Assembly (NCBI RefSeq): GCF_031583065.1
Contig: NZ_CP134053.1
Coordinates: 2,914,001-2,978,000, forward strand
Origin: Streptomyces sp. CGMCC 4.7035
GTDB taxonomy: Bacteria; Actinomycetota; Actinomycetes; Streptomycetales; Streptomycetaceae
Reading direction: 5' to 3'
DNA: 64,000 nucleotides
In this document: positions 16,231 through 23,971 of the stretch, in pieces
How the letters are laid out: each line of letters opens with the position of its first letter
Numbering within the stretch: the stretch's first letter is position 1
Notes under the pieces: generated by a model
The model's database searches: none
Seen by the model: only the letters and a program-made list of their open reading frames with translations
What the model was told of the DNA's origin: nothing
Program-made: the position numbers and the translations under genes

Positions 16231-17535
16231 GAGATCGGCGGTGGGGGAAAGGCTGCGTGCCGTCGGCCTTTCCTTGGGGGTGGGAGGCCGGCTCACTCCG
16301 GGGGGGGCGAGGTCGTCGGTGGCGCTCCCGCGCCATTCGATCAGCAGGAGCGTCGCATCGTCCGTCGTGATCCCGCCCCGCGCCCGTTGCAGCGTGTGGG
16401 AGAGGGAGCGCGCCACCGTCCGGATCTGCTGGGCCGTGGGCTCAAGGCGGTTCACCCACCCGATGAGCTGCTCCTCACTGAATTCCTCACCGCCGACATC
16501 GCGCTCCTCTATCAGTCCGTCGGTGAAGCACAGGATCCGGTCGCCGGGGATGAGAGCCACTTCACTGATCCGGGGCTCGTGACCGCCGAAGCCGACGGGC
16601 AGCGTCGTCGGGCCCTGCAGCCGTCGTACGACACGGTGTCCACGGATCAACAGAGGAGCGGGATGTCCGGCGTTGACCCACTGAAGCCTGCCCGTTGCCG
16701 TGTTGAGCCGCATCATCTGAGCGGTCACGAAGTGGTCGGGGCCGAACTGATCGGCGACGGCCCGGTCCATGAACGTATAGATCTCCGACAGGCCGACGCT
16801 GATGCGCCGGGCATGCCGGTAGGCTCCGATGACCACCGTGGCCATCGTGGCGGCGTCCAGTCCGTGGCCCATCGCGTCGACCATGGCCACATGCAGGACA
16901 TCGCCGTTGAGGGCGTAGTCGAAGCTGTCGCCGGCCACGTCGTAGGCGGGTTCCAGCATCCCGGCCAGCTCGACCCGGGGCGTGGACATCGCCAGCGGTG
17001 GCAGCAGCGACCACTGGATCTCCGCCGCCACACTCATCGGTTCTCTGCGGCGCAGCCGGAAGAACAGATCGGTGTAACCGTGCTTGGTCACCAGCATGTC
17101 GGCCACGAGTGAGGCGAGCCTGCGCAGCAGCCGTCGCTCGTCGTCCTGGAGACGGTCCAGGGTGACGGCCATGACGCCCACCTGGTCGCCACCGTCCAGC
17201 AGGGGCAGATAGACCCGCACACCGTCGGCCTGCGAAACCTCGACGGGACGCGCTTCCCGGAAGGCGCGTCCGGCGTCGGAGCCGTCGATCGGCTGCGGTT
17301 CCCCGGCCGCCAGCCCGTCGCCCGGCAGGGGGACGAGCCACACCTGGCCGTAGTCCTGCAGGAAGATAGAGGTCTCGCGGCCGTCGAGCCTGCTGATCTG
17401 CCGTGCGACGAGCGGACCGAGCTGGTGCGGCGGCAACTCGTGCCCCTGGTCCAGCAGGACTCCCAGAAACTCCTCCCCGAAGTGCTCCGACCGGGTGGAG
17501 CCTTCCGCGGGTCCTTGCCGCTCACCGCCCGTCAT
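16171..17535 (-). CDS. SpoIIE-type PP2C phosphatase with N-terminal GAF-like sensor
   Basis: 454 residues. Residues about 25-170 form a GAF-like domain (TSIFLQDYGQVWLVPLP, VRVYLPLLDGGDQVGVMAVTLD). A linker SVAAEIQWSLLPPLA, typical for this class, leads into the PP2C domain: VAGDSFDYAL and VDAMGHGLDAATMA supply the metal-binding aspartates, then NAGHPAPLLIRG, CFTDGLIEERD and TTDDATLLLIEW. Such phosphatases dephosphorylate anti-anti-sigma proteins in the partner-switching control of sigma-B/F-like factors. No anti-sigma kinase or STAS protein is encoded nearby, so its target is elsewhere. Confidence 0.9.
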   Translation of the reverse strand: MTGGERQGPAEGSTRSEHFGEEFLGVLLDQGHELPPHQLGPLVARQISRLDGRETSIFLQDYGQVWLVPLPGDGLAAGEPQPIDGSDAGRAFREARPVEVSQADGVRVYLPLLDGGDQVGVMAVTLDRLQDDERRLLRRLASLVADMLVTKHGYTDLFFRLRRREPMSVAAEIQWSLLPPLAMSTPRVELAGMLEPAYDVAGDSFDYALNGDVLHVAMVDAMGHGLDAATMATVVIGAYRHARRISVGLSEIYTFMDRAVADQFGPDHFVTAQMMRLNTATGRLQWVNAGHPAPLLIRGHRVVRRLQGPTTLPVGFGGHEPRISEVALIPGDRILCFTDGLIEERDVGGEEFSEEQLIGWVNRLEPTAQQIRTVARSLSHTLQRARGGITTDDATLLLIEWRGSATDDLAPPGVSRPPTPKERPTARSLSPTADLSHSCCRGGHVTGDRSVRSA

Positions 17536-17859
17536 CGCCGTGGCCCCGGGGGACGTTCGGGCGGATCCTCACGAAGGTGCTGTGCATACGAACTCCCGAC
17601 GGAGACTCACCGGCCGACGCGGTGGGGAACTTCCGCCCGGACCGTGGGGGCCGATCCACCGACTCCCCAACGAGTCGGCCGTGCGCTCGTGCGGCGAGGA
17701 CCGGCACAACGGCCACCGGGCGCCCCGCGTCCGAGCCGCGGCGGCTGGCCGGCACCGGCGGCGGCCTCAGGCGGATCGACCTCTTCGCCGTCGTCGTCCG
17801 CCGCCGCGAACATCTTGGTGGGGTCCGCGCCGTCTGCCGGCCTGCCCGCAGCATGGATG
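17536..17859. other. Intergenic region upstream of the phosphatase
   Basis: About 325 bases with no credible gene on either strand. It should hold the promoter of the leftward phosphatase gene; I could not fix -35/-10 boxes. An imperfect inverted repeat (CCGACTCCCC / GAGTCGG near 17660-17690) may be regulatory. Confidence 0.4.
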
Positions 17860-17877
17860 ACTGCCCTGCAGGGCAGT
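17860..17877 (-). terminator. Palindrome after the small membrane protein gene
   Basis: ACTGCCCTGCAGGGCAGT is a perfect 18-base palindrome nine bases past the stop of the leftward gene at 17886, in position to end the envelope-stress transcript. Confidence 0.5.
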
Positions 17878-17885
17878 GATCCCGC

Positions 17886-18041
17886 CTACCAGTAGTGGCG
17901 TCGGCCGGCGACGGCGTGTCCCATCGCGCCGAGGATCCACAGGATGGCTCCGACGACCAGCAGGATGATCCCGATGGTCCACAGGATGGACAGGCCGGTG
18001 AGGAAGCCGACGACGAGCAGAATGACGCCCAGGATGATCAT
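17886..18041 (-). CDS. Small two-helix membrane protein, DUF6131-like
   Basis: Only 51 residues: IILGVILLVVGFLTGLSILWTIGIILLVV and AILWILGAMG form two membrane helices, followed by the polar tail HAVAGRRHYW. AAGGAG sits eight bases before the ATG. Tiny proteins of this pattern are common beside stress genes in Streptomyces. It is downstream of the AmaP-like gene on the same strand and may be its last co-transcribed member. Confidence 0.72.
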   Translation of the reverse strand: MIILGVILLVVGFLTGLSILWTIGIILLVVGAILWILGAMGHAVAGRRHYW

Positions 18042-18127
18042 GATGTCTCCTTCGGGGGGGTGGTGCCGGCGCGCCCGCGAACTGCTATGGGCCGCAAGGG
18101 CGTCGGCGGGAACGGCCGATCTCCTCC

Positions 18128-18736
18128 TTACTCCACACGGTGTGGTCCGTGGCGGCTGACCTGTAGGCGGACCTCGGCGGGCATGTCGATGAGGCCGGTG
18201 GACCGACGCGCGGTGCCGATCGGGCCTTCGCACAGGGCACCGAGAGTGGCGCCGGGCGTGCCCTCGGGGGTGAGGGTGAGGTCAATGCGGGTGCGGTGGC
18301 GGGCCGGTCGGCCGGTGATGACTACGGCCGCATGGCCTACCCCTGGCAGGGCACCGGCTTCGTTCGCGATCGCTTCGCTGAGTGCGCGGTCGCGCAGTTC
18401 GACGCCTTCCTGCGGGGGTGTGCCGCCGACGGGCAGTGAGCCGGGGCGGTGTCGGCTCAGCTGGGCGAGCAGCCACCACAGGGCGAGCAGGGCGGTGAGG
18501 ACGAGGGCGGCGATGACCGCGGGCCACCACCACCAGCCCTGGCTGCTCCAGCGTGCCCGGTCGGCGGAGCCGAGCAGGACGTCGGCCGGGTTGGTCAGGG
18601 GCCAGCCGGCGGGTGGGGCCAGATCGTGCCGCCGGTAGAGGTCGAGCCCGGCGAAGAGGATGAGCAGTCCGCCGCCGAGGAAAACCAGTCCGGCGAGGGC
18701 CAGCAGGGTGCGGTTGAGGGCGGATCGCGGCGTCAT
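18128..18736 (-). CDS. AmaP-like membrane anchor for Asp23
   Basis: 202 residues with membrane helices at about 10-31 (LLALAGLVFLGGGLLILFAGLDLY) and 70-92 (WWPAVIAALVLTALLALWWLLAQL) flanking a short extracytoplasmic loop. A cytoplasmic C-terminal domain (LRDRALSEAIANEAGALPGVGHAAVVITGRPARHRTRIDLTLTPEG) itself has an Asp23-like pattern. In Gram-positive bacteria AmaP ties Asp23 to the membrane. It follows the DUF6286-like gene with 27 bases between, in one leftward operon with the Asp23 genes. Confidence 0.8.
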   Translation of the reverse strand: MTPRSALNRTLLALAGLVFLGGGLLILFAGLDLYRRHDLAPPAGWPLTNPADVLLGSADRARWSSQGWWWWPAVIAALVLTALLALWWLLAQLSRHRPGSLPVGGTPPQEGVELRDRALSEAIANEAGALPGVGHAAVVITGRPARHRTRIDLTLTPEGTPGATLGALCEGPIGTARRSTGLIDMPAEVRLQVSRHGPHRVE

Positions 18737-18763
18737 GGCGGGCTCCGGTGCTCCGGGTTTGTG

Positions 18764-19450
18764 TCAGCGGGTGCGTCGCCGCGTCCGTACGGCGATGCGG
18801 GGAGGACGGGCGAGGGCGAGCCGGTCGCGCTCCTCGTCGAGGACGGCGGTGAGGTCGTCCTTCACCTGTCGGGGGTCTCGGAAGCGGACGTCCGCGCGGG
18901 CTTTGATGCGGTGGCGGCCCACCATGACGTGCGCCGCGCCGACTCCGGGGACCCGCATGGCGGCGTCGCGCAGCAGGACGGCGGCGCTGTTGCGGTCCAC
19001 GAAGGCCCGCAATCGCGGGCAGCCGGCGGGTGAGCGCAGGGGCAGCCAGCGTCGCTGACCGGGGGTGAGGGCCAGGACGATCAGCCAGACGCCGACGGCG
19101 GCGGCCACGGCGGCCCCCGTCAGCATCCACACGTCGTCCACCGGGCGGGTCGCCAGTTCGTCGGCCAGGTGCCGCCGCCAGGCCGAGGCCGGACGTCCCG
19201 CCCGTACGGCGATGACGTCGACGAGCGTCGCGACCGCGGCCACGAGGATCACCGCGGCGACCAGCGCCGCCGGGATGCGGCGCGCGGACCACTTGCGACG
19301 GGTTCGGTGCCCTCCTTCGCGCTCACCGGCTGTGAGGTCCGAGGTGGACACGTCGCGTTCGGGAGGGTCGGGCTCCTTCGCCAGGGGCACCGCGGCAGGG
19401 TGCGTGGTCGACTCGGAGCCGCGGCCCGGGGGACGTGGACCGGATGTCAT
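18764..19450 (-). CDS. DUF6286-like membrane protein
   Basis: 228 residues: a polar N-terminal tail to about 55, membrane helices near 60-85 (IPAALVAAVILVAAVATLVDVIAV) and 107-130 (VWMLTGAAVAAAVGVWLIVLAL), and a cytoplasmic C-terminal domain. That domain (NSAAVLLRDAAMRVPGVGAAHVMVGRHRIKARADVRFRDPRQVKDDL) looks like a distant AmaP/Asp23-like fold. It probably works with the AmaP-like protein next door. GGAAGGG lies upstream of the ATG. Confidence 0.78.
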   Translation of the reverse strand: MTSGPRPPGRGSESTTHPAAVPLAKEPDPPERDVSTSDLTAGEREGGHRTRRKWSARRIPAALVAAVILVAAVATLVDVIAVRAGRPASAWRRHLADELATRPVDDVWMLTGAAVAAAVGVWLIVLALTPGQRRWLPLRSPAGCPRLRAFVDRNSAAVLLRDAAMRVPGVGAAHVMVGRHRIKARADVRFRDPRQVKDDLTAVLDEERDRLALARPPRIAVRTRRRTR

Positions 19451-19502
19451 CGCGATCGCCCTTCCTGCACGGCGTGCCCGATGACCCGGGCCGCCCGGCC
19501 GC

Positions 19503-19910
19503 TCACCGGACCCGCCCCCGGCTCGAGTCGGTGGCGGTCACCAGCCGCCGGACGGTGAGGAGGACCTCTCCCACTCGCAGCCCGGTCAGCTGGGCGACCC
19601 GTTCGGCGACGTCCCGCTGGATCCGCTCGCAGACACGGGGGATGTCGGTGGGGTAGGGCAGGTCCATGGTCAGATGCAGGCGCACCGATCCGGTACGGAC
19701 GGCGGCGGAGGCGTGGGGTGCCGCCGGTCCGCCGCGGTCGGGTGGTACGGCGGCGCGCCGGGACTGGGCCGTGCGTGCGGCCTGGGCGGCGATACGGGCG
19801 ACCACCCTGTCGGGGATGACGGTGGCGCCCCGCTCGGCCGGGGGCGGCAGCCCGGCGGCCGGCGCCGGCGGGCCCGACCCCTCGCCAGGGGAACCGGGCC
19901 GGGTCTTCAC
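19503..19910 (-). CDS. Asp23/Gls24-family envelope stress protein
   Basis: 135 residues from a GTG whose first bases overlap the stop of the upstream 55-codon gene (GTGA overlap), a sign of coupled translation. After a Pro-rich leader, TVIPDRVVARIAAQAARTA and VRLHLTMDLPYPTDIPRVCERIQRDVAERVAQLTGLRVGEVLLTVRRL follow the Asp23 pattern, with the helix and beta strands that form the family's alpha/beta domain. Asp23 proteins assemble under the membrane during alkaline or envelope stress. Confidence 0.8.
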   Translation of the reverse strand: MKTRPGSPGEGSGPPAPAAGLPPPAERGATVIPDRVVARIAAQAARTAQSRRAAVPPDRGGPAAPHASAAVRTGSVRLHLTMDLPYPTDIPRVCERIQRDVAERVAQLTGLRVGEVLLTVRRLVTATDSSRGRVR

Positions 19911-20074
19911 CGCTGCCTCCGTGTCCGGAGGTCCAGGTCGCCCTGTACGACGAGGCCGACGATCAGCCCCGCCGCACCGAGGACCAGCACCAGCAGAAAG
20001 GCCCAGAAGCCGCCGAAGTAGCCGGCGAAGCCGAGGGCCATGCCGGCCGCGAGTCCCGTCGTTGCTGTGTTCAT
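19907..20074 (-). CDS. Small membrane protein, DUF2273-like position, 55 residues
   Basis: Reading from the ATG at 20074 gives a 55-residue protein: MNTATTGLAAGMALGFAGYF, then GGFWAFLLVLVLGAAGLIVGL forming one long or two tight membrane helices, then VVQGDLDLRTRRQR. Its TGA overlaps the GTG of the Asp23-like gene. In Firmicutes the asp23-amaP operon contains a DUF2273 small membrane protein with this kind of glycine-rich hairpin, and the basic tail and gene order agree. Easy to miss because of its length. Confidence 0.68.
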   Translation of the reverse strand: MNTATTGLAAGMALGFAGYFGGFWAFLLVLVLGAAGLIVGLVVQGDLDLRTRRQR

Positions 20075-20158
20075 CTCGCACTCACCCGTCTCGCGAGCGT
20101 CCCTCTCGCCGTGATCATCCGCTCGGGCCCGAGGACACGGCGGTGCTCCTGGCAGCGG

Positions 20159-20653
20159 TCACCTCACGCGGCCCTCGTTCGGTCCGGTCTGTTCCTCCTC
20201 GTCGTCGGGCAGGTGGACGTCGTCGACGGCGATGTTCACCTCGACGACCTCCAGGCCCGTCATCCGCTCCACGGCGCTGATGACGTTGGTGCGTACGCCG
20301 CCCGCGACGTCGACGATGGAGACGCCGTACTCGACGACGACGTCCAGGTCCACCGCGGCCTGCCGTTCCCCGACCTCGACCTTGACGCCGCGGGTGACCG
20401 CTCCGCCTCCGCCTGCGCCGGGGACGTGTTCCCGCATGGCGCCGAAGGCGCGGGCCATCCCGGCGCCCAGGCTGTGGATGCCCGGTACCTCGCGGGCGGC
20501 CATGCCCGCGATCTTGGCCACCACACCGTCCGCGATGGTGGTCCTGCCCCGTGTCTCGGCCGGAGCCCCGGCCCCGGTGCGGCCCTTGAGCGCGCTCACG
20601 CCCGCTTCGGGCCGGCTGCCCCCGCCGACGCTGGTGATGTTGTCCGTCATGGC
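20159..20653 (-). CDS. Asp23/Gls24-family envelope stress protein, main copy
   Basis: 164 residues and the most typical Asp23 in the window: GRTTIADGVVAKIAGMAAREVPGIHSLG, VEVGERQAAVDLDVVVEYGVSIVDVAGGVRTNVISAVERMTGLEVVEVNIAVDDVHL, and an acidic end. It is the promoter-proximal gene of the leftward envelope-stress operon (20653 to 17886) and is divergent from the sigma factor gene at 20804, with a 150-base shared control region. GAGGCG precedes the ATG. Confidence 0.9.
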   Translation of the reverse strand, partial: AMTDNITSVGGGSRPEAGVSALKGRTGAGAPAETRGRTTIADGVVAKIAGMAAREVPGIHSLGAGMARAFGAMREHVPGAGGGGAVTRGVKVEVGERQAAVDLDVVVEYGVSIVDVAGGVRTNVISAVERMTGLEVVEVNIAVDDVHLPDDEEEQTGPNEGRVR

Positions 20654-20748
20654 GGTCGCCTCGATCGGTCGGCCGGACACCGGAATGGTGCCCGTCGAAC
20701 GTTGGACATACCGGGCGGCACAATCCTCACGCGTCTGGCATGTGATGT

Positions 20749-20773
20749 GCGTCACAACTCGTATCAGGGGTAC
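20749..20773 (+). promoter_or_regulatory. Candidate sigma-B-type promoter before the sigma factor gene
   Basis: GCGT (20749-20752), 15 bases, then GGGTAC (20768-20773) fits the recalled Streptomyces sigma-B consensus GNNT-N14-16-GGGTA. The start codon is 31 bases downstream. The -35 element is only a loose match. Confidence 0.4.
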
Positions 20774-20803
20774 ACGATCGTTCCGAGCCTGCGTGGGAGC
20801 GTC

Positions 20804-21379
20804 ATGATCGAACGCACTGCTTCCCCACGACTGGGGTGCGACCTGCCCGACCGCCTGCTGGCGGTACGGGCGGCCGAGGGAGACGAGGACTCCTTCGCCG
20901 TTCTCGTCCAGCGGCACAGCCGGTCCCTGCTGACCCTGGCCCGTTGCATGCTGGGCAACCCCCAGGACGCCGAGGAGGCCGTTCAGGACGCCTTCGTCAG
21001 CGCCTGGCGCCACCTGCCGGAATACCGCCACAGGGCGGAGTTCCACACCTGGATGTACCGGATCACCGTCAACCGCTGCCAGACCATGTGCCACCGACGG
21101 CCGCCGCCTCTTTCCCTGGACACCGTCGCCGAACCCGCGGCGGGCGACGCGTGGAGCCAGCCCGCCCGGACCGCCGAGGAGGACGCGGCCATGGCCGCCC
21201 TGTTCCGCGCGCTCGCCGAGCTGGACGCCGGACAGCGGGTCTGCTGGATCCTGAGGGAGGTGCAGGGCCTGCCCTACAAGGAGATAGCGCACGTGACGCG
21301 TACCGACGAGCAGACGGTACGCGGCAGACTGTTCAGGGCACGCCGATCCCTGCAGGAGGCGATGGGCTCATGGCGCTAG
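20804..21379 (+). CDS. ECF-type RNA polymerase sigma factor
   Basis: 191 residues. Region 2 spans about 20-95 with the core-binding motif NPQDAEEAVQDAFVSAWRHL and AEFHTWMYRITVNRC; region 4 is at about 130-188 with LDAGQRVCWILREVQGLPYKEIAHVTRTDEQTVRGRLFRARRSL. The linker carries no extra domain, as expected of an extracytoplasmic-function sigma factor. The gene at 21370 starts inside its last codons. That protein carries an anti-sigma-type zinc motif, so it is the probable regulator. The divergent Asp23 operon is the likely target, though unproven. Confidence 0.92.
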   Translation: MIERTASPRLGCDLPDRLLAVRAAEGDEDSFAVLVQRHSRSLLTLARCMLGNPQDAEEAVQDAFVSAWRHLPEYRHRAEFHTWMYRITVNRCQTMCHRRPPPLSLDTVAEPAAGDAWSQPARTAEEDAAMAALFRALAELDAGQRVCWILREVQGLPYKEIAHVTRTDEQTVRGRLFRARRSLQEAMGSWR

Positions 21380-22041
21380 ACGACCCGCACACGCGGCCTC
21401 CCGAACCGCCCGGAGCCGGCGGGCCCCGCAACGGCTGGGCCGCCGCCGACGTGCCCCCGATCGCAGGCGATGAGGTACTGCCCTGCGGCCGCCTGCTCAG
21501 CCGGGTCTGGGAACAGGCGCGGGACGCACCACCGGCCGCGGACCCGCACCCGGTGTCCTGTCCATACTGCCGAGAGGCGGTCGAGGGACTGGCCACGGTG
21601 AACGCGGCCGCCCGGACGCTGCGCGACGAGGACCCTCCGGGCCTGCACGCACTCGCCGACCGGGTCATGGACGTCGTCAGGGCAGAGGTCCGGTTCGGGC
21701 GGCTGCTGCCCCTGGCCGACCCCGACCGGGACCTGCGGATCGCCGAGAGCGCCGCGGCCAAGGTGCTGAGGCGGGCCGCGGACACGGTCCCCGGTGCCAG
21801 GGCCGCGACCTGCCGGCTCGTACACGAGGGCAACGGCACCGACGTGCGGGTGACCATGACCCTGGCCGCCGCCCTCGACCGCCCGCTGCCCGACCGGGTC
21901 CACCAGGTACGCCGATCGGTCCTCCACTCGGCCGGACAGGACCTGGGGCTCACGGTGACAGCCGTCGACATCACCGTGGCCGACGTACTGGAACCGGGAC
22001 CGACCCTCGGTCCCCGCCTCCCGACGGGCGGTGGCGCATGA
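21370..22041 (+). CDS. Putative zinc-binding anti-sigma factor fused to an Asp23-like domain
   Basis: 223 residues; the ATG overlaps the sigma gene's end by ten bases. Residues 34-75 contain C39 and the triad H60-x3-C64-x2-C67 (HPVSCPYC), the zinc-associated anti-sigma signature, within LPCGRLLSRVWEQARD...REAVEGLATVNAAARTL. Residues about 117-210 (LRIAESAAAKVLRRAADTVPGARAATCRLV, VRVTMTLAAALDRPLPDRVHQVRRSVLHSAGQDLGLTVTAVDITV) follow the Asp23 pattern of the neighbours. There is no membrane helix. It may hold the sigma factor until the envelope-stress scaffold or zinc/redox state changes. Confidence 0.78.
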   Translation: MALDDPHTRPPEPPGAGGPRNGWAAADVPPIAGDEVLPCGRLLSRVWEQARDAPPAADPHPVSCPYCREAVEGLATVNAAARTLRDEDPPGLHALADRVMDVVRAEVRFGRLLPLADPDRDLRIAESAAAKVLRRAADTVPGARAATCRLVHEGNGTDVRVTMTLAAALDRPLPDRVHQVRRSVLHSAGQDLGLTVTAVDITVADVLEPGPTLGPRLPTGGGA

Positions 22042-22406
22042 TGACCGCCACCGGCACCACCGCGCTCCCCGGCGTCGCGGCCGAGGCAGCCCTCGCGGTT
22101 CCTGGCGTGGCCGCCCTGCAGCCCCGCCTCGCCCGGCGCCTCGCGGCAGCCGCCGCGCCCACCCGGGCGGACACCACGCCACCCGAGGCCGGCATACGCG
22201 CCGACCGGGCGCCGGACGGGTCGGGATGGCACATCGAGGTGCGCTGCGTCCTGACGGAGGGTCGGCGGGCGCTGGACATCGCCCGAATCGTCCACGACCG
22301 GGTGACAGCCGCCCTCGTCACCCACCTCGCCACCCACGGTGCCGCGGAGCCGGTCACCGTCGCGGTCACGGTGACCGGTATCGCCGCCTGGCGCGACGCG
22401 GCATGA
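22038..22406 (+). CDS. Asp23-like protein, short
   Basis: 122 residues; the ATG overlaps the previous stop (ATGA). AALPGVAAEAALAVPGVAALQPRL, GWHIEVRCVLTEGRRALDIARIVHDRVTAALVTHLATHGAAEPVTVAVTVTGI matches the strand-helix-strand order of Asp23 proteins. Part of the sigma/anti-sigma transcript. Confidence 0.72.
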   Translation: MMTATGTTALPGVAAEAALAVPGVAALQPRLARRLAAAAAPTRADTTPPEAGIRADRAPDGSGWHIEVRCVLTEGRRALDIARIVHDRVTAALVTHLATHGAAEPVTVAVTVTGIAAWRDAA

Positions 22407-23008
22407 GCGGCGGCGCGGGCACAGGCCCCACGAACCGTCGTTCGGCAAGCTGGTTTCCCAGGGCGGAAGCGGCCGCGGGGCCACCAGGCGGGCAGGTGGT
22501 CGCCATGGACGAGGATGACGCGGACGCGGCGCTGCGAGCGGCGCTCGACCAGCTGGCGTTCGCCACCCGGAGCGCGGCGGCGCTGTCGAGCACGCTGGAC
22601 GCGGTCGAGGGGCTCAGACGGGTGTGCCGCGTGCTGGTGCCGGGACTGGCGGACTGGTCCGCGGCCGATCTGATGGACGAGGACGGCGCCGTCGAGCGGG
22701 TCTGGGTCTCGCACCGTGACCCCAATGCCGCTCTGCCCGGCCTGACGGGACCGTTGCCGCCGGTGCCGGAGACGGTGACGGGCCCGCTGTCCCGGGTGCT
22801 TTGCGGCGCCGGCCCGCTGCTGTTGTCGGCCGGGCGGCTGCCGACCGCGCAGGAGGCGTCCGATCCGTTGCAGCACATCGCGGCAGGCATTCGGGTGCGG
22901 GGGACTCGGGAGGGGGACCCGGAGGTGGGCCGCGTTCAGCAGCGCATCCATGGGGCCGGCTCGACTCAGGCTCCTCCGGTTCAGCCAACGAGCCGGGGGA
23001 GCCGCTGA
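22403..23008 (+). CDS. GAF-like sensor protein, possibly a truncated phosphatase
   Basis: Starts with ATGA overlap to the gene at 22038 and gives 201 residues. The part DADAALRAALDQLAFATRSAAALSSTLDAVEGLRRVCRVLVPGLADWSAADLMDEDGAVERVWVSHRD is the N-terminal GAF pattern that precedes PP2C domains in Streptomyces SpoIIE-type phosphatases. No catalytic domain follows: the frame ends in an unstructured tail and decayed DNA continues. It could be a stand-alone sensor but looks truncated. Confidence 0.6.
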   Translation: MSGGAGTGPTNRRSASWFPRAEAAAGPPGGQVVAMDEDDADAALRAALDQLAFATRSAAALSSTLDAVEGLRRVCRVLVPGLADWSAADLMDEDGAVERVWVSHRDPNAALPGLTGPLPPVPETVTGPLSRVLCGAGPLLLSAGRLPTAQEASDPLQHIAAGIRVRGTREGDPEVGRVQQRIHGAGSTQAPPVQPTSRGSR

Positions 23009-23204
23009 CGTGACCGCAGTGACGGCGCCCCGCGATGGCGCCCATGGCCCCGCCGTTGGTGTGGCGGGTGGCGACGGGGAGTTCCATGCACGATCTGTGC
23101 CATCGTGACCCGGGAGGTGCTCTCATCCCGCGGGAGCGCTGCCCGCTGTTGTGGGCGCTGGCCGAGAGGCGTGCGGCACGCGGGGACGACGACAGGTGCC
23201 TGCG

Positions 23205-23340
23205 TGGTGACGGACGGCTGGTCCCGACGTGACGTGCTCGGTCAGACTCTGGAGGTGGACGAGGCCCTCGCCCGGTTGAGCCGCAGCCTTGCTCCCCGCC
23301 TCACGGACCGGGCCGCGGTGGACCTGCGGGTCGGCTCCCG
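23205..23340 (+). pseudogene. Fragment of a second GAF-like domain
   Basis: One frame reads DVLGQTLEVDEALARLSRSLAPRLTDRAAVDLRVGSRP, which repeats the pattern of the GAF domain at 22560-22690 (DAVEGLRRVCRVLVPGLADWSAADLM). It has no start signal and breaks off after about 45 residues where the antisense ligase remnant begins. Confidence 0.35.
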
Positions 23341-23370
23341 TCCGGCTCGGGCGACAAGTAGCCCTGGCCG

Positions 23371-23815
23371 CTTTCAGGGCCCTGTCCGCAGTTTCGTGAA
23401 TCCCCAGGCCAGCGGGGGGAACGACGGGCACAGCGCCCACGGCGCGGTGAGGTTCTGTTCGGTAAAAAGGCGTTCCGGAGCAGCCACCCTGGCGCCCGCG
23501 TACGGCCATCTGGTCGTGTCGGTGCCCGCCAGGCGCAACAAGTCGAAGGCGACGTGGGCGGGCCACTGCTCGGCGAGCCGGGCAGCGCCGGCACCGCGCC
23601 GCTGGAGGCGACCCTGGTTCGCTTGAAGGCGAGCCTGCTGGATTTCCCGTACGACCAGCTCGCCGTCCAGGGCCGTCGCGTCGGCAGCTGGACCGTGCCC
23701 GGAACGAACCTCGGGGAAGGAGGGTGCGAGGTTCCTGTCCCTGCGCGAGCGCAACACCAAACGCCCGGCATCCAGAGAGAGCAGCGCTCTCCAGCGATCG
23801 TTCTCCAGACTCTGG
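23371..23815 (-). pseudogene. Decayed ATP-dependent DNA ligase fragment
   Basis: On the minus strand the DNA reads WRALLSLDAGRLVLRSRRDRN, LAPSFPEV, ATALDGELVV, LQRRGAGAARLAEQWPAHVAFDLLRLAGTDTTRWPY and LTAPWALCPS. These are consecutive segments of the nucleotidyltransferase domain of LigC/LigD-type ATP-dependent ligases, including the conserved DGELVV. The catalytic-lysine segment upstream and everything beyond ALCPS are missing, and no start site remains, so this is a relic. Confidence 0.7.
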
Positions 23816-23971
23816 CGTGTCTCCTAAGACATGGGCCCGTCGAGCCGCTTTTGTACAGAGCAGCCGTGGCGGCCCCGTCCGCGGGCGAACGCCGGAGCGT
23901 GACTGTTCACGGATTGACGCTCACTGCGGTTATTACCAAGCTGGTGGGGGGTTGCGGAAGGGACTGCGGTC

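Noticed and set aside
18126..18140. Another GGAGTA leader box before the small membrane gene at 17886
   Set aside because: The bases GTGGAGTAA are the last codons and stop of the AmaP-like gene, with none of the leader hairpins following.
22031..22400. A longer upstream start for the GAF-like gene at 22403
   Set aside because: The upstream frame only shadows the Asp23-like gene in another frame; the ATGA overlap at 22403 is the natural start.
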